From an uncultured Verrucomicrobiota bacterium (GTDB lineage: Bacteria > Verrucomicrobiota > Verrucomicrobiia > Opitutales > Intestinicryptomonadaceae), in the NCBI GenBank assembly GCA_949298545.1, contig CASFWX010000018.1, forward strand, positions 1-46,424: DNA of 46,424 nt. Reading direction: 5' to 3'. Of this stretch, positions 27,559-36,406 are shown piece by piece; position 1 is the first letter of the stretch, and each line of letters starts with the position of its first letter. The position numbers and the translations under genes were made by a program. A model generated the notes under the pieces. It was not told the origin of the DNA. It did no database searches and saw only the letters and a list, made by a program, of their open reading frames with translations.

Positions 27559-28077
27559 ATGGAAAACGAACTATATAAAAATCTGGTTAATTATTCCGAA
27601 CTGCCAGAAGATGCAATCATACTCGATGTTAGAAACGGGAATGAACATTCCGAAATGGCTTTGAAGCGAAAGCACTATTTTGTCGAATTGCCGCGCTTTG
27701 ACGCGGAGACTTTTATCAAGGAGCACAGGCTGAAGGGCGAGCGCGTTTACATCCTTTGCAAGAGCGGAATGCGCGCGAGCAAGGCAGCGGCAATGCTTGA
27801 GGCGTCAGGTTATCCAAATGTGTGCGTAATAAATGGCGGAATATCCTCTATTCAGGGAAATCCCGATCTCGTCAACGAGAGCTCAACAATGTCGATGGAG
27901 CGGCAAGTGCGCATAGCGGCAGGCATGCTTGTCCTCTTGGGAAGCGTTTTGGCTCTGCTCGTAAATACTTTCTTTATTTTATTGCCGGCTTTTGTCGGGT
28001 GCGGGCTAATCTATGCCGGAATTTCAAACACGTGCGCTATGGCGTCGCTGTTGGGCAAGCTTCCGTGGAACAAGTAG
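27559..28077 (+). CDS. YgaP-like membrane rhodanese
   Basis: 172 residues. The N-terminal 110 residues are a rhodanese domain with the catalytic loop ILCKSGMRASKAA (Cys67). The C-terminal part has two hydrophobic segments (IAAGMLVLLGSVLALLVN and LLPAFVGCGLIYAGI) and ends SNTCAMASLLGKLPWNK, a close match to the tail of E. coli YgaP-type proteins. These bind and transfer sulfane sulfur at the inner membrane. It follows the CoADR-rhodanese gene with a 7-bp gap. Confidence 0.9.
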   Translation: MENELYKNLVNYSELPEDAIILDVRNGNEHSEMALKRKHYFVELPRFDAETFIKEHRLKGERVYILCKSGMRASKAAAMLEASGYPNVCVINGGISSIQGNPDLVNESSTMSMERQVRIAAGMLVLLGSVLALLVNTFFILLPAFVGCGLIYAGISNTCAMASLLGKLPWNK

Positions 28078-28217
28078 TTGCTTGTTGGCTCTATTTATGC
28101 TTCTCGATGCGAGGGGCAATTAGGGCCCGCAAGGGGGCAAACGGCAACAAAGAGATTATATGTTTGCGCATGGGCTTTGATTCTTAGGCTTAAGCGCATG
28201 TGAAACCGCCCTTCATG

Positions 28218-28250
28218 AAAAAAAATGCCCGCCGTTTTTCAGGCGGGCAT
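28218..28250 (-). terminator. Terminator of the catalase gene
   Basis: A 9-bp perfect stem (atgcccgcc / ggcgggcat), 8-base loop, then a T run on the minus strand (A-run at 28218-28224). It is 23 bp past the catalase stop and may also stop convergent transcription from the rhodanese genes. Confidence 0.85.
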
Positions 28251-28272
28251 CGCATGCTTATTTGCGAGCTGG

Positions 28273-29712
28273 CTATTCCAACCCAAGCGCTTTTGCTACG
28301 CCTATGCCGTACTCGGGATCTGCTTTTGAGCAGTTTTCAATATGCCGGCGTTTTATGAATTCTGGGGAGTCTCCCATTGCCCGCGCCGTGTTTGCAAAGA
28401 GCCTTTCCTTTTGTTCCGCGGTCATTGCGCGAAAACGCCTTCCCGGTTGCGAGTAGTAGTCGTCATCGTCCTCGCGGAAATTCCAGGAGTCACCGTCGCC
28501 GCAAACAGGGGTTTGGGGAATCCGATATTCCGGCTGCTGGGTCCATGCTCCGTAGGAATTCGGCTCATACGAGGTCTTCGCACCATGGTTCCCGTCAACC
28601 CGCATTTGCCCGTCTCGCGAATATCCGGTGACCGGACAGCGCGGGCGGTTGACCGGTATTTGATAATGGTTTACTCCGAGCCTATAGCGCTGGGCGTCCC
28701 CGTATCCGAATAGGCGCGCCTGCAGCATCTTGTCTGGCGAAAAACCTATTCCGGGAACGACGTTCGCAGGATTAAATGCCGCTTGTTCCACGTCCTGAAA
28801 ATAGTTTTCGGGATTCCTGTTTAATTCCATAATGCCCACTTCGATTAGCGGAAATTCGTCGGTATACCACTCCTTTGTGAGGTCGAAAGGATTATACGGC
28901 ATCTTTTTTGCCTGTTCTTGGCTCATCACTTGAATGCAAAGTTTCCACTTCGGGAAGTCTCCTTTTTCAATGTGCTCAAATAGATCGCGTTGGTTGCTAT
29001 CCCTGTCTTTGGCAATTACAGCTTCAGCCTCTTCGTCTGTGAGAAATTTTATGGGCTGCTGGCAAACCCAGTGAAATTTTACCCATACCAGATTGCATTC
29101 GGCATCATACATGCTGAATGTGTGGCTTCCAAATCCGTGCATGTTGCGGTAGGATGCCGGAATGCCGTCGTCGCTCATCGTAATGGTTATTTGATGGAGA
29201 GCCTCGGGAAGGCTCGTCCAAAAATCCCAATTGTTCTTTGCAGAGCGCATATTGGTTTTGGGATCGCGCTTCACAGCGTGGTTTAGATCGGGGAAGTGGT
29301 GCCCGTCGCGCAGAAAAAACACTGGCGTATTGTTCCCAACCAAGTCCCAATTCCCCTCTTCTGTGTAAAACTTTACGGCAAATCCGCGGATGTCCCTTTC
29401 AGCATCGGCTGCCCCGCGCTCGCCCGCTACCGTTGAGAAGCGCACAAACACATCGGTTTTTTTCCCTATTTCTGAGAATAACTTTGCGCGCGTATATTTC
29501 GTAATGTCGTTTGTGACAGTAAATGTGCCGAATGCCCCCGAGCCTTTTGCGTGCATGCGCCTTTCCGGAATTACTTCGCGGTTGAAGTTTGCCATCTTTT
29601 CCTGAAACCATACGTCTTCCATCAGCATCGGCCCCCTCGGCCCGGCTGTGCGTGAGTTTTGGTTGTCGGGTATCGGAATTCCGAAGTTGCTTGTCAGTTT
29701 ATCTTTTTCCAT
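28273..29712 (-). CDS. katA: Heme catalase, small-subunit type
   Basis: 479 residues, the length of small-subunit monofunctional catalases, which dismutate hydrogen peroxide. Catalytic His54 lies in [15 protein letters not shown], the distal Asn127 in [14 protein letters not shown], and the proximal heme ligand Tyr337 in [14 protein letters not shown]. No large C-terminal flavodoxin-like domain is present, so it is not the HPII type. An AAAGGAAA ribosome-binding sequence precedes the start. A Fur/PerR-type gene is divergent and a 19-bp Fur-box-like palindrome lies 97 bp upstream, so peroxide-inducible control is likely. katA is used here as the generic name for this subclass. Confidence 0.95.
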   Translation of the reverse strand: MEKDKLTSNFGIPIPDNQNSRTAGPRGPMLMEDVWFQEKMANFNREVIPERRMHAKGSGAFGTFTVTNDITKYTRAKLFSEIGKKTDVFVRFSTVAGERGAADAERDIRGFAVKFYTEEGNWDLVGNNTPVFFLRDGHHFPDLNHAVKRDPKTNMRSAKNNWDFWTSLPEALHQITITMSDDGIPASYRNMHGFGSHTFSMYDAECNLVWVKFHWVCQQPIKFLTDEEAEAVIAKDRDSNQRDLFEHIEKGDFPKWKLCIQVMSQEQAKKMPYNPFDLTKEWYTDEFPLIEVGIMELNRNPENYFQDVEQAAFNPANVVPGIGFSPDKMLQARLFGYGDAQRYRLGVNHYQIPVNRPRCPVTGYSRDGQMRVDGNHGAKTSYEPNSYGAWTQQPEYRIPQTPVCGDGDSWNFREDDDDYYSQPGRRFRAMTAEQKERLFANTARAMGDSPEFIKRRHIENCSKADPEYGIGVAKALGLE

Positions 29713-29808
29713 AGCTTATTTCCTTTCTTTATCAGCATATTAGCTTGAGGTTTAGTCTATTGTCTCCGGCGCGCCTTTGGCGCATGCTTGGCGGAGTGTA
29801 TTTTTGAA

Positions 29809-29827
29809 GTTAATGTAAATAATTAAC
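29809..29827. promoter_or_regulatory. Fur/PerR-box-like palindrome between katA and the Fur-family gene
   Basis: GTTAATGTAAATAATTAAC is a 19-bp dyad with perfect 6-bp arms (GTTAAT/ATTAAC), the same overall length as classic Fur/PerR boxes. It lies between the divergent catalase and Fur-family genes, a position suited to control of both. Confidence 0.5.
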
Positions 29828-29893
29828 AATAGTAGTCAAGTATTATTTATTAAAATCTTGCAATTCGTCTCGGGACGGGCACTCTTATCCGCG

Positions 29894-30316
29894 ATGAAAA
29901 TAGAGGAAGATTCCTTAGAGGCGGCATTTGGGGCGTTTTGTAAGAAAGCGGGATTTAGAAAGACCATGCCGCGCAAAATTGTTTACAGGCTTTTTTACGG
30001 GGCATGCAGGCATCTTAGCGTGGACGATGCTATGTCAATAATATCCAAGAGGAATCCCGAACTCAGAGAAGAGAGCGTCTATAGAATTTTGAAAGATTTT
30101 GAGAAGGCCGGATACATAAGGAAAGTCGAAGTTCCGGGAGTAAGGAAATATGAATACGCCTCAGAAAAACACGGGCATTTCCTATGTTCAAAATGCGGAA
30201 AGATAATAGATGTGGACATTTCCGGGATAACAGTTCCCAGTGCCCTGGTTGACGTTTCGGACGTCAGCATTACATTCAACGGCATTTGCCCGTCGTGCGC
30301 CAAAAGGAAAAGATAA
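29894..30316 (+). CDS. Fur-family metalloregulator, probably PerR-type
   Basis: 140 residues from ATG 29894; an upstream in-frame TTG at 29858 would add 12 residues of no family character. A winged-helix DNA-binding half (RKIVYRLFYGACRHLSVDDA, then REESVYRILKDFEKAGYIRKV) is followed by a dimerisation half with the structural zinc cysteines in two pairs (LCSKCGK and GICPSCAKRK). HGHFLC supplies the family's metal-ligand region. Being divergent from catalase across a Fur-like box, it is most simply a peroxide regulator (PerR), though Fur proper or Zur cannot be excluded by sequence alone. Confidence 0.88.
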   Translation: MKIEEDSLEAAFGAFCKKAGFRKTMPRKIVYRLFYGACRHLSVDDAMSIISKRNPELREESVYRILKDFEKAGYIRKVEVPGVRKYEYASEKHGHFLCSKCGKIIDVDISGITVPSALVDVSDVSITFNGICPSCAKRKR

Positions 30317-30365
30317 AAGTAAACGCCTTTATAACCGGAATCTTTCCTATTGGAATGAGGGGATT

Positions 30366-30536
30366 ATGATATATTGCATTGCAGGGGCGACGGCCCTTGG
30401 ATTTTTTAAGCAATGCCCCTTACTACTGCCGGCATTGACAATGCCAGCTGCCGCATTAAATTGCGCAATAGCTTGGTTTATTTCGATGCTTGGCAATTTG
30501 ATGGCATGGGCAGAGCAAAATATTTATGCTGTCTAA
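30366..30536 (+). CDS. Possible small hydrophobic protein (56 aa)
   Basis: ATG 30366 is preceded by GAGGGGATT, a good Shine-Dalgarno at normal distance. The predicted peptide is almost wholly hydrophobic (LPALTMPAAALNCAIAWFIS) and would span the membrane once or twice. It lies 50 bp after the Fur-family gene in the same direction. No family was recognised. It could be a real small membrane protein or a chance frame. Confidence 0.3.
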   Translation: MIYCIAGATALGFFKQCPLLLPALTMPAAALNCAIAWFISMLGNLMAWAEQNIYAV

Positions 30537-30590
30537 AAAAGTCTTTTTGAATAATATTATAAAAAACGCAGTCAGCGCGCCAGTTTTATA

Positions 30591-30622
30591 GCGGTATCGG
30601 GGCGCAAGCGGTATCGGGGCGC
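30591..30622. repeat. Imperfect tandem duplication of a 17-bp unit
   Basis: GCGGTATCGGGGCGC occurs twice in tandem (30591-30605, 30608-30622) separated by AA, in the otherwise unassigned gap 30537-30787. No gene overlaps it. Confidence 0.6.
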
Positions 30623-30787
30623 CGCAAGAGGCTTATTCGTTCCCGATGCCGGTTTCATTTGCGCGGCGAATGGATTATAGTTCTCAAGGCGATTGAGGCA
30701 GGAGAGCTTTTATAGAGAGAGCGTCTTATTTCAGACTATTGGGGCATGCCGCCAAATAGTCTTTCAAGCTATTCGATTTTTTCGGCT

Positions 30788-30952
30788 CTAACGGCATGGT
30801 TTATGGGGCTTCTTGCGGAAGATTTTATCGTAATTGTCGCAATACTTTTTGAGGTCGGAACCTTTTCGCCATGATTCCCCTTTGCCGTTGTCGTTCCAGT
30901 GGGAGTCTTTGGAGCTTGTTTCTTGTGAAGGTTTTGATTCTTTTGTTTCCAT
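30788..30952 (-). CDS. Small charged protein (54 aa) downstream of dinG
   Basis: A 54-codon frame from ATG 30952 to TAG 30788, starting 13 bp after the stop of the dinG-like gene on the same strand. The N-terminal half is hydrophilic and Ser/Glu-rich, and the C-terminal half reads SWRKGSDLKKYCDNYDKIF followed by a short Lys-rich end. The WRKGSDLKKY...NYDKIF segment looks like a conserved small-protein motif and not like random translation, but I cannot name a family. There is no strong ribosome-binding site, so expression may rely on coupling to dinG. It is below common ORF length cut-offs. Confidence 0.5.
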   Translation of the reverse strand: METKESKPSQETSSKDSHWNDNGKGESWRKGSDLKKYCDNYDKIFRKKPHKPCR

Positions 30953-30965
30953 GTTTATGCGAATT

Positions 30966-32987
30966 TTATTTTAGGGAAATTCTCGTGATTTTTGCCGTGG
31001 GAATGGCGGCTACAAATTTCTTGCCGTAGGGCTTGCTAGCTATGCGCGAATCTAGTATTACGATCCTTCCCTCGTCGGAGGAGTTTCTGATGAGCCGCCC
31101 GATGCCTTGCCGGAATTTTATTATGGCGTTCGGCAGCGATATTTTTTGAAAAGAGCTCTCGCCGTCGGCTTCGACCCTCTCCATGCGGGCTTCAATCAGG
31201 GGGTGGCGGAAGTTGTCGAAAGGGAGGCGGGTAATTATAACTTGGCTCAGAGCAGGGCCCGGGACGTCTATGCCTGTCCAAAATGTGTCGGTTCCTAAGA
31301 GTATTGCATTGCCTGCATCGGAAAATCTCTTTGTTATCTCGCTCCTTCCGAGTTCGCCCTGCACGAAAATTTCGCGTTCTTTCAGCGGGGAGGAATTTCT
31401 GAGAAAATCGGCGGTTCCTTTCATGTCGGAGCGGTTTGTAAATAGGACGAGCGTGCCTCCGTCCCATTCGGCGCTGAATTTTTCAACGCTTTTGCCTATG
31501 CATTCCGGATCGAGTTTTTTTGTTTCGGCGTCCGGCTCGGGGGCGTTAACGCAAAGCAGCGCGGACATTTGCCTGTCGTAGTCGAAAGGCGAGCTGCAAA
31601 TAAAGTTTTCCGCTCCTTCGGCGCCGATGCGCTCGGAGAAGGGGGACATGTCGCCGTTTACCGCGAGGGTTGCGGAGGTCATAAGAACTCCGACCCCCCT
31701 GTCGAATATTGCCCGGCGCAGTATTTTCGAGACGTCTACAGGAGCAGAATTTATGCGGGCGTCGCAATTTCCCCTGCCGCAGCGCTCTAGCCAATATACG
31801 CTGTCCCTGTCTCCGAGGGACAGGCAGTCTTCGATGCTGTTGTGCATGCCGACTACGCTTTTGCGCAAGTCTTTTATTTCTGCGGACAGCTTTTCGTCCT
31901 TTGCGTTTTGGGCGAAGGAATCGAGCAGGCGGGCAAGCGCGTCGAGTTTTAAAAGGATTTCGCCGTCGTTCCAATCCGGAGAGTGCAGGCGCACGGTGTC
32001 GGACTCGGCGAGCATGTCCTTGCGGATATTTGCGAAGAAGGTTTCGCAGGTTGATATCGCTTCGCAGACTTTCTGCTTGTCGACGTATTCCGCCATTCCT
32101 CCGCGCGTAATTAGCCCGCGTTTTTTTCTGGGATCGTATATGCGCCTCAAGATTCTGAGGGCGCCCCCGCCGCTCAGGGATATTCCAAAAGCTTCCGATG
32201 CCGTATCTGGAGCCAGATGTGCTTCGTCCATTACGAGAAAGTCGTTGGGGAAGAGAACGCCGCGCTCGTCGGACTCCGTTCCCAGTCCCGAGGCGAGCAG
32301 GGAGAATAAAAGGCTATGGTTGAGTATGACGACATCAGCTTGCGCCGCGTTTTTTCTGGCGTTTTGGTAGAAACAAGTGCCGTCGGAGCAGTTTCGCGGA
32401 GTGCATGAGGAAGAGTCGGCATTTACCCAGGCCCAAACTTCCGGATTCGGGGGAGGATTCAGCTCCTCGACAAGCCCGGTTTTCGTGGAGATTGCCCAAT
32501 CCGCGATGCGGTCGAGTTCCCGCGATTCTTCGCTGTCGAACAATTCCCTGCGTTCTGCGAGGGCGCGTTTGAGCCTGTGGGAACAGAGATAGTTGGAGCG
32601 TCCAACGAGTATTGCAGATTTAAAACCGGCGCAGTCTGCGAGCGCATCGCGGTTGGAGAAGAGCGCCCTTACCCTCTCCAAATCTTTTTTTACTATCTGC
32701 TGCTGTAAAGCTATTGTGTGGGTTGCGACAACGAGTTGCCTCCCGCTTCTCACTGCGGCTATAATCCCGGGGACAAGATAGGCGAGGCTCTTTCCGACGC
32801 CAGTTCCCGCTTCGAATAATATCGGAGAGTCAGAAGCGAAAGCCTGGGCTGCGCAGTAGGCCATTTTTTCCTGCTCCGGCCTGTGTTCAAAATTGGGAAG
32901 AATGGACGCATACCCGTCGCGCGCGAAGATTTTTTCGCACAGGTCGGGAAGGAATGAGAGGTCGAGAGTATGGTCAAATCCGTCCAC
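30966..32987 (-). CDS. DinG/YoaA-like ATP-dependent DNA helicase (XPD-type)
   Basis: 673 residues from GTG 32987. This start was chosen because it lies just after the upstream radical SAM stop, whereas the longest frame (from 33146) runs far into that gene. Walker A is EAGTGVGKS (Lys66), the DEAH box is MDEAHLAPD, and helicase motif VI is near FRQGIGRLIRNSSDEG. Cysteines in SNYLCSHRLK, SSCTPRNC and GTCFYQNA supply the four-cysteine iron-sulfur cluster of the XPD/DinG group. The TDTFWTGIDVPG motif is typical of DinG. These 5'-3' helicases resolve R-loops, D-loops and forks. It is the second gene of a minus-strand unit after the HpnH-like gene. Confidence 0.9.
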   Translation of the reverse strand: MDGFDHTLDLSFLPDLCEKIFARDGYASILPNFEHRPEQEKMAYCAAQAFASDSPILFEAGTGVGKSLAYLVPGIIAAVRSGRQLVVATHTIALQQQIVKKDLERVRALFSNRDALADCAGFKSAILVGRSNYLCSHRLKRALAERRELFDSEESRELDRIADWAISTKTGLVEELNPPPNPEVWAWVNADSSSCTPRNCSDGTCFYQNARKNAAQADVVILNHSLLFSLLASGLGTESDERGVLFPNDFLVMDEAHLAPDTASEAFGISLSGGGALRILRRIYDPRKKRGLITRGGMAEYVDKQKVCEAISTCETFFANIRKDMLAESDTVRLHSPDWNDGEILLKLDALARLLDSFAQNAKDEKLSAEIKDLRKSVVGMHNSIEDCLSLGDRDSVYWLERCGRGNCDARINSAPVDVSKILRRAIFDRGVGVLMTSATLAVNGDMSPFSERIGAEGAENFICSSPFDYDRQMSALLCVNAPEPDAETKKLDPECIGKSVEKFSAEWDGGTLVLFTNRSDMKGTADFLRNSSPLKEREIFVQGELGRSEITKRFSDAGNAILLGTDTFWTGIDVPGPALSQVIITRLPFDNFRHPLIEARMERVEADGESSFQKISLPNAIIKFRQGIGRLIRNSSDEGRIVILDSRIASKPYGKKFVAAIPTAKITRISLK

Positions 32988-32988
32988 T

Positions 32989-34023
32989 TTACGAATCCGG
33001 CCCGCTTCTCTTGGAGAAATTGGCGAAGTGTTTTGCCGCGCGCACGAGGCCTCCGAAACTTCCGAAGATGTCGCGCACGGCGCTCGCCTCGTATCCGCTA
33101 TGGAGCATGCAGTCCTTGCATTCTGGGCGCGTGCCTTTGTGCCCAAGCCCGTAGGAGTCTATGCAGTCCATGAGCTCTTTGTAGGTTTTGCAATATCCGT
33201 CGTTTATAAGATAGCAGGGCTTCTGCCAGCCAAAGATGGAGTAAGTCGGATTCCCCCACGGAGTGCATTCGTACTCCTGCTCGCCCTTGAGAAACGCAAG
33301 GAAACCCGGCGAATGGTTGAAAACCCAATTCTTTTTCGGGTTGCAAAGTATTTTCCTAAAAAGCTCAACCGTCTTGTTGCGCTCGAGAAATATGTCCTGG
33401 CTGGGCGCTTTGTCGTAGGGGAAACCTGGCGAAATCATCATGCCCTCGACTCCGAGCGACATCGCTTCGTCAAAAAACTTCCTGACTTCCTCCGGATCGG
33501 CGTTGTTGAAAATGGTTGTGTTGGTCGTTACGCGGAATCCGCGCTTTACGGCTTCCTTTATGGCTTTCACCGCGATGTCGTAGGCGCCGGGCTTGTTCAC
33601 GCTCCTGTCGTGCATTTCCCGCGTGCCGTCGAGGTGGACGCCGAGAGACAGATATTTGTTGGGCTTGTAAAGGTCAATTTTGCCCATGAGGATTTGGGCG
33701 TTGGTGCACATATAGACGAACTTTTTGCGCTCGATGAAACCGTCTATCATTTGCGGCATTTCCGGGTGCAGGAGTGGTTCCCCGCCTGCTATGCTGACTA
33801 CAGGCGCCCCGCATTCCTCTATCGCCGCCCATGCCTTTTCCTTGGGCATTCTAACGGCGAGAACATCTTTGGGATATTGTATTTTCCCGCAGCCAGAGCA
33901 GGCGAGGTTGCACTGAAAGAGGGGCTCCAGCATCATTACAAGCGGGTAGCGCTTTTCGCCTTTCAATGTTTTTGATATCGCGTATTTCGCGACGGTATAT
34001 GCCTGCGACAAAGGTACTGCCAT
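32989..34023 (-). CDS. hpnH: HpnH-like radical SAM protein (adenosyl-hopene transferase type)
   Basis: 344 residues. The radical SAM motif is CNLACSGC (Cys38, Cys42, Cys45) in EPLFQCNLACSGCGKIQYP. SIAGGEPLLHPEMPQMIDG and the long MISPGFPYDKAPSQD region match the HpnH subgroup, which also has the C-terminal domain of unknown function seen here (TPWGNPTYSIFGWQKPCYL, GYCKTYKELM, ECKDCMLHSGYE). HpnH adds the 5'-deoxyadenosyl group to diploptene in making extended hopanoids. No squalene-hopene cyclase or other hpn gene is adjacent, so the role in hopanoid synthesis is unproven here. A GGAG site precedes the ATG. The dinG-like gene follows directly. Confidence 0.85.
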   Translation of the reverse strand: MAVPLSQAYTVAKYAISKTLKGEKRYPLVMMLEPLFQCNLACSGCGKIQYPKDVLAVRMPKEKAWAAIEECGAPVVSIAGGEPLLHPEMPQMIDGFIERKKFVYMCTNAQILMGKIDLYKPNKYLSLGVHLDGTREMHDRSVNKPGAYDIAVKAIKEAVKRGFRVTTNTTIFNNADPEEVRKFFDEAMSLGVEGMMISPGFPYDKAPSQDIFLERNKTVELFRKILCNPKKNWVFNHSPGFLAFLKGEQEYECTPWGNPTYSIFGWQKPCYLINDGYCKTYKELMDCIDSYGLGHKGTRPECKDCMLHSGYEASAVRDIFGSFGGLVRAAKHFANFSKRSGPDS

Positions 34024-34227
34024 GACTGTTTCTCCTTTTATTATGCTTTAAAGGCGATAAGAATGTAGCCGTACGCTTTTTATTCAATAATTTTTTTTAT
34101 TTCCGTTTTGCATATAAAAAACGCTTGTAAGAATATTTGCCGGTGCCATTGTCAAAATCGGCGATAAGAACGGATTTATTTATATATATCCGCCTTTTGC
34201 TTTTACGAGCAATGCGAATCTCGGGTT

Positions 34228-35271
34228 ATGAATATAAGAAAATTTATATATGCAACTTTATCGCTCGCCGCCTTTTCTACAATGGCAGGTGCGGAAGTTG
34301 TAAGTTTGTCTAACGGTGACAGGATTACAGGTTCCGTCCTAAAAAGTACGGCAGACGGCATTCTTCTTCAGACCCAGTTCGGAACGGTTGTAATACCGCA
34401 AAATCTCGTAAAGACAATAGCTGCGGAATCGCAAGCGGAGGATTCGGCTGCTGCGCAGGGCAGTGCCGCAACAGGCGAAGCTGTCGCTTCGGCCGCCGCG
34501 GAGGATCCTGCGGCTCCAGTTCCGGAAGACAAAGACCCGGAGTGGCTTGTGGCGTATAGAAATTTTATAAAGGAGAATTGTCCGGACGGCTGGCAGTTTC
34601 GCCTTCGCGGGGGGCTTGACTATCGAAAAACGACCTCATCTGTTTTCGCTTTGAGCGCGAATTTTGACGTCGTAAAGGAATGGAACGACATCAATAAATT
34701 TACAGCTACGGCGTATTATCTCTATACAACAGAGACGAGCGTTGACAATATTACAAGCACCACGTTGGATAAATACGGAGTTGATACCACTTACCGCAGG
34801 CAGTTCGACGAAGCTACAAATTGGTATTTGGAAAATATCCTTTCGTATCGCAAAGATATGGTTAAGGGGATTCGGGACCAAGTTGACGAAGCCGTGGTCG
34901 TCGGATACAGTTTCGATTTTAAGCGTTATAACTTGACAATAGACATCGCTCCCGGTCCCGCAGTCCGCTATGTCAATGCAAACGGCTACGACGAGCATTG
35001 GGCGGCTATGGGGGTTTTAGCCGAAGATATTACTTGGAAAATAAGCAAGCTTTTCCGCTTCGAACAGAACGGCTATATGGGGTTTTCGCTCACAAATCCG
35101 AGCAAATATTCCGCCTATTTGCGCTTGGGCTTTATATTGCACGCCGACGACGCCATGGATATCGCCCTCAGGTATTCCTATGAATACGACTCAATCAACG
35201 CCGCCGATGCGCAGAAGAGCGAGGAGCGGCTTATGCTTTCATTTGAATTTCCCTTCGGGTGGAAGTACTGA
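34228..35271 (+). CDS. DUF481 outer-membrane beta-barrel protein (YdiY-like)
   Basis: 347 residues with a signal peptide (cleaved near AGA-EVV, residue about 22). Residues 23-70 (VVSLSNGDRITGSVLKS) form a small beta domain often found before DUF481 barrels. A Glu/Ala/Pro-rich linker (about 70-110) follows, and the rest shows alternating barrel strands typical of DUF481 (WQFRLRGGLDYRKTTSS, RLMLSFEFPFGWKY at the end, terminating in an aromatic residue). DUF481 members include the salt-induced protein YdiY. Function is otherwise unknown. It is monocistronic, 84 bp before mdh. Confidence 0.85.
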   Translation: MNIRKFIYATLSLAAFSTMAGAEVVSLSNGDRITGSVLKSTADGILLQTQFGTVVIPQNLVKTIAAESQAEDSAAAQGSAATGEAVASAAAEDPAAPVPEDKDPEWLVAYRNFIKENCPDGWQFRLRGGLDYRKTTSSVFALSANFDVVKEWNDINKFTATAYYLYTTETSVDNITSTTLDKYGVDTTYRRQFDEATNWYLENILSYRKDMVKGIRDQVDEAVVVGYSFDFKRYNLTIDIAPGPAVRYVNANGYDEHWAAMGVLAEDITWKISKLFRFEQNGYMGFSLTNPSKYSAYLRLGFILHADDAMDIALRYSYEYDSINAADAQKSEERLMLSFEFPFGWKY

Positions 35272-35355
35272 TTCGGATATTCTGCCCGCGTCGGGAACAA
35301 TTGCGCACAATTTTCATAAATATAAGGACTTAACAACTTAAACCGAAAAAATCAT

Positions 35356-36342
35356 ATGAAAAAACCAATAGTACTGTCAATAACCGGAGCTGCCGGACAA
35401 ATCGGCTACTCTCTCTTGTTTCGCATAGCCAGCGGTGCGATATTCGGGCCTGATCAGCCCGTGGAACTCAGGCTTATAGAAATAGAGCCCGGCATGAAGG
35501 CTCTCGAAGGCGTCAAGATGGAGCTTGACGATTGCGCATTCCCGCTGCTTTCAAATATTGTGACGACCTGCGATCTCAACGAAGGTTTTAAGGGTGCGAA
35601 CTGGTGCCTATTAGTGGGCAGTGTTCCCCGCAAACAGGGTATGGAGCGCGGAGATCTTCTCGGCATCAACGGAAAGATTTTCATAGGCCAGGGCAAGGCA
35701 ATAGAGGCAAATGCGGCTTCCGACGTCCGCGTATTGGTCGTTGGAAACCCCTGCAATACAAATTGTTGGATAGCCAAGCAGAATGCGCGCGACATTCCGG
35801 AAAACCGCTGGTTTGCGATGACCCGCCTCGACGAGAACCGCGCCAAGACCCAGTTGGCTCAAAAAGCCGGCGTCCACGTTTCCGACGTCACCAACATGAC
35901 CATATGGGGCAATCACTCCTCCACGCAATATCCCGATTTTTACAATGCAAAGATTTGCGGCAAGCCCGCGACTGAAGTTATAAAGGACGAGGCATGGCTG
36001 AAAGACACATTCATTCCCGTAGTTCAAAAGCGCGGGGCTGCCATAATAGCCGCCCGCGGGCTTTCCAGCGCTGCGAGTGCCGCGAACGCCGCCATCGACA
36101 CTGTCCGTTCTCTCGTCACGCCCACGAAACCCGGAGATTGGTTTAGCGTCAGCGTTTGTTCCGACGGCGCCTACGGAACTCCGGCGGGAACGATTACTTC
36201 TCTTCCCGTCCGTTCCGACGGCACGAATTGGGAAATCGTCCGCGATCTCGACATAAATTCCTTCTCGCGCGAGAAGATAGACGCGACTAACGCAGAGCTG
36301 CTCGCCGAGCAGAAGACAGTCGCCGAGATATTCGCAAAATAA
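35356..36342 (+). CDS. mdh: Malate dehydrogenase (NAD-dependent, cytosolic-type)
   Basis: 328 residues, matching the MDH type-2 subgroup (cytosolic-like). NAD-binding [11 protein letters not shown] (Gly11-x-x-Gly-x-x-Gly), the substrate arginines in [12 protein letters not shown] and [12 protein letters not shown], and the catalytic His187 in [11 protein letters not shown] are all visible. It interconverts malate and oxaloacetate. With PEP carboxykinase in the same window it could supply fumarate reduction or the TCA cycle. A strong terminator follows, so it is probably monocistronic. Confidence 0.96.
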   Translation: MKKPIVLSITGAAGQIGYSLLFRIASGAIFGPDQPVELRLIEIEPGMKALEGVKMELDDCAFPLLSNIVTTCDLNEGFKGANWCLLVGSVPRKQGMERGDLLGINGKIFIGQGKAIEANAASDVRVLVVGNPCNTNCWIAKQNARDIPENRWFAMTRLDENRAKTQLAQKAGVHVSDVTNMTIWGNHSSTQYPDFYNAKICGKPATEVIKDEAWLKDTFIPVVQKRGAAIIAARGLSSAASAANAAIDTVRSLVTPTKPGDWFSVSVCSDGAYGTPAGTITSLPVRSDGTNWEIVRDLDINSFSREKIDATNAELLAEQKTVAEIFAK

Positions 36343-36366
36343 TTTTTAGATTTTATGCGATTCTGG

Positions 36367-36406
36367 GAGAGGCTTGTGCCAAATGGCATTAGTCTCTCTT
36401 TTTTTT
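36367..36406 (+). terminator. Terminator of mdh
   Basis: A 14-bp stem with three non-canonical or wobble positions (gagaggcttgtgcc / ggcattagtctctc), a 4-base loop and a run of eight T residues, 25 bp after the mdh stop. Confidence 0.75.
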
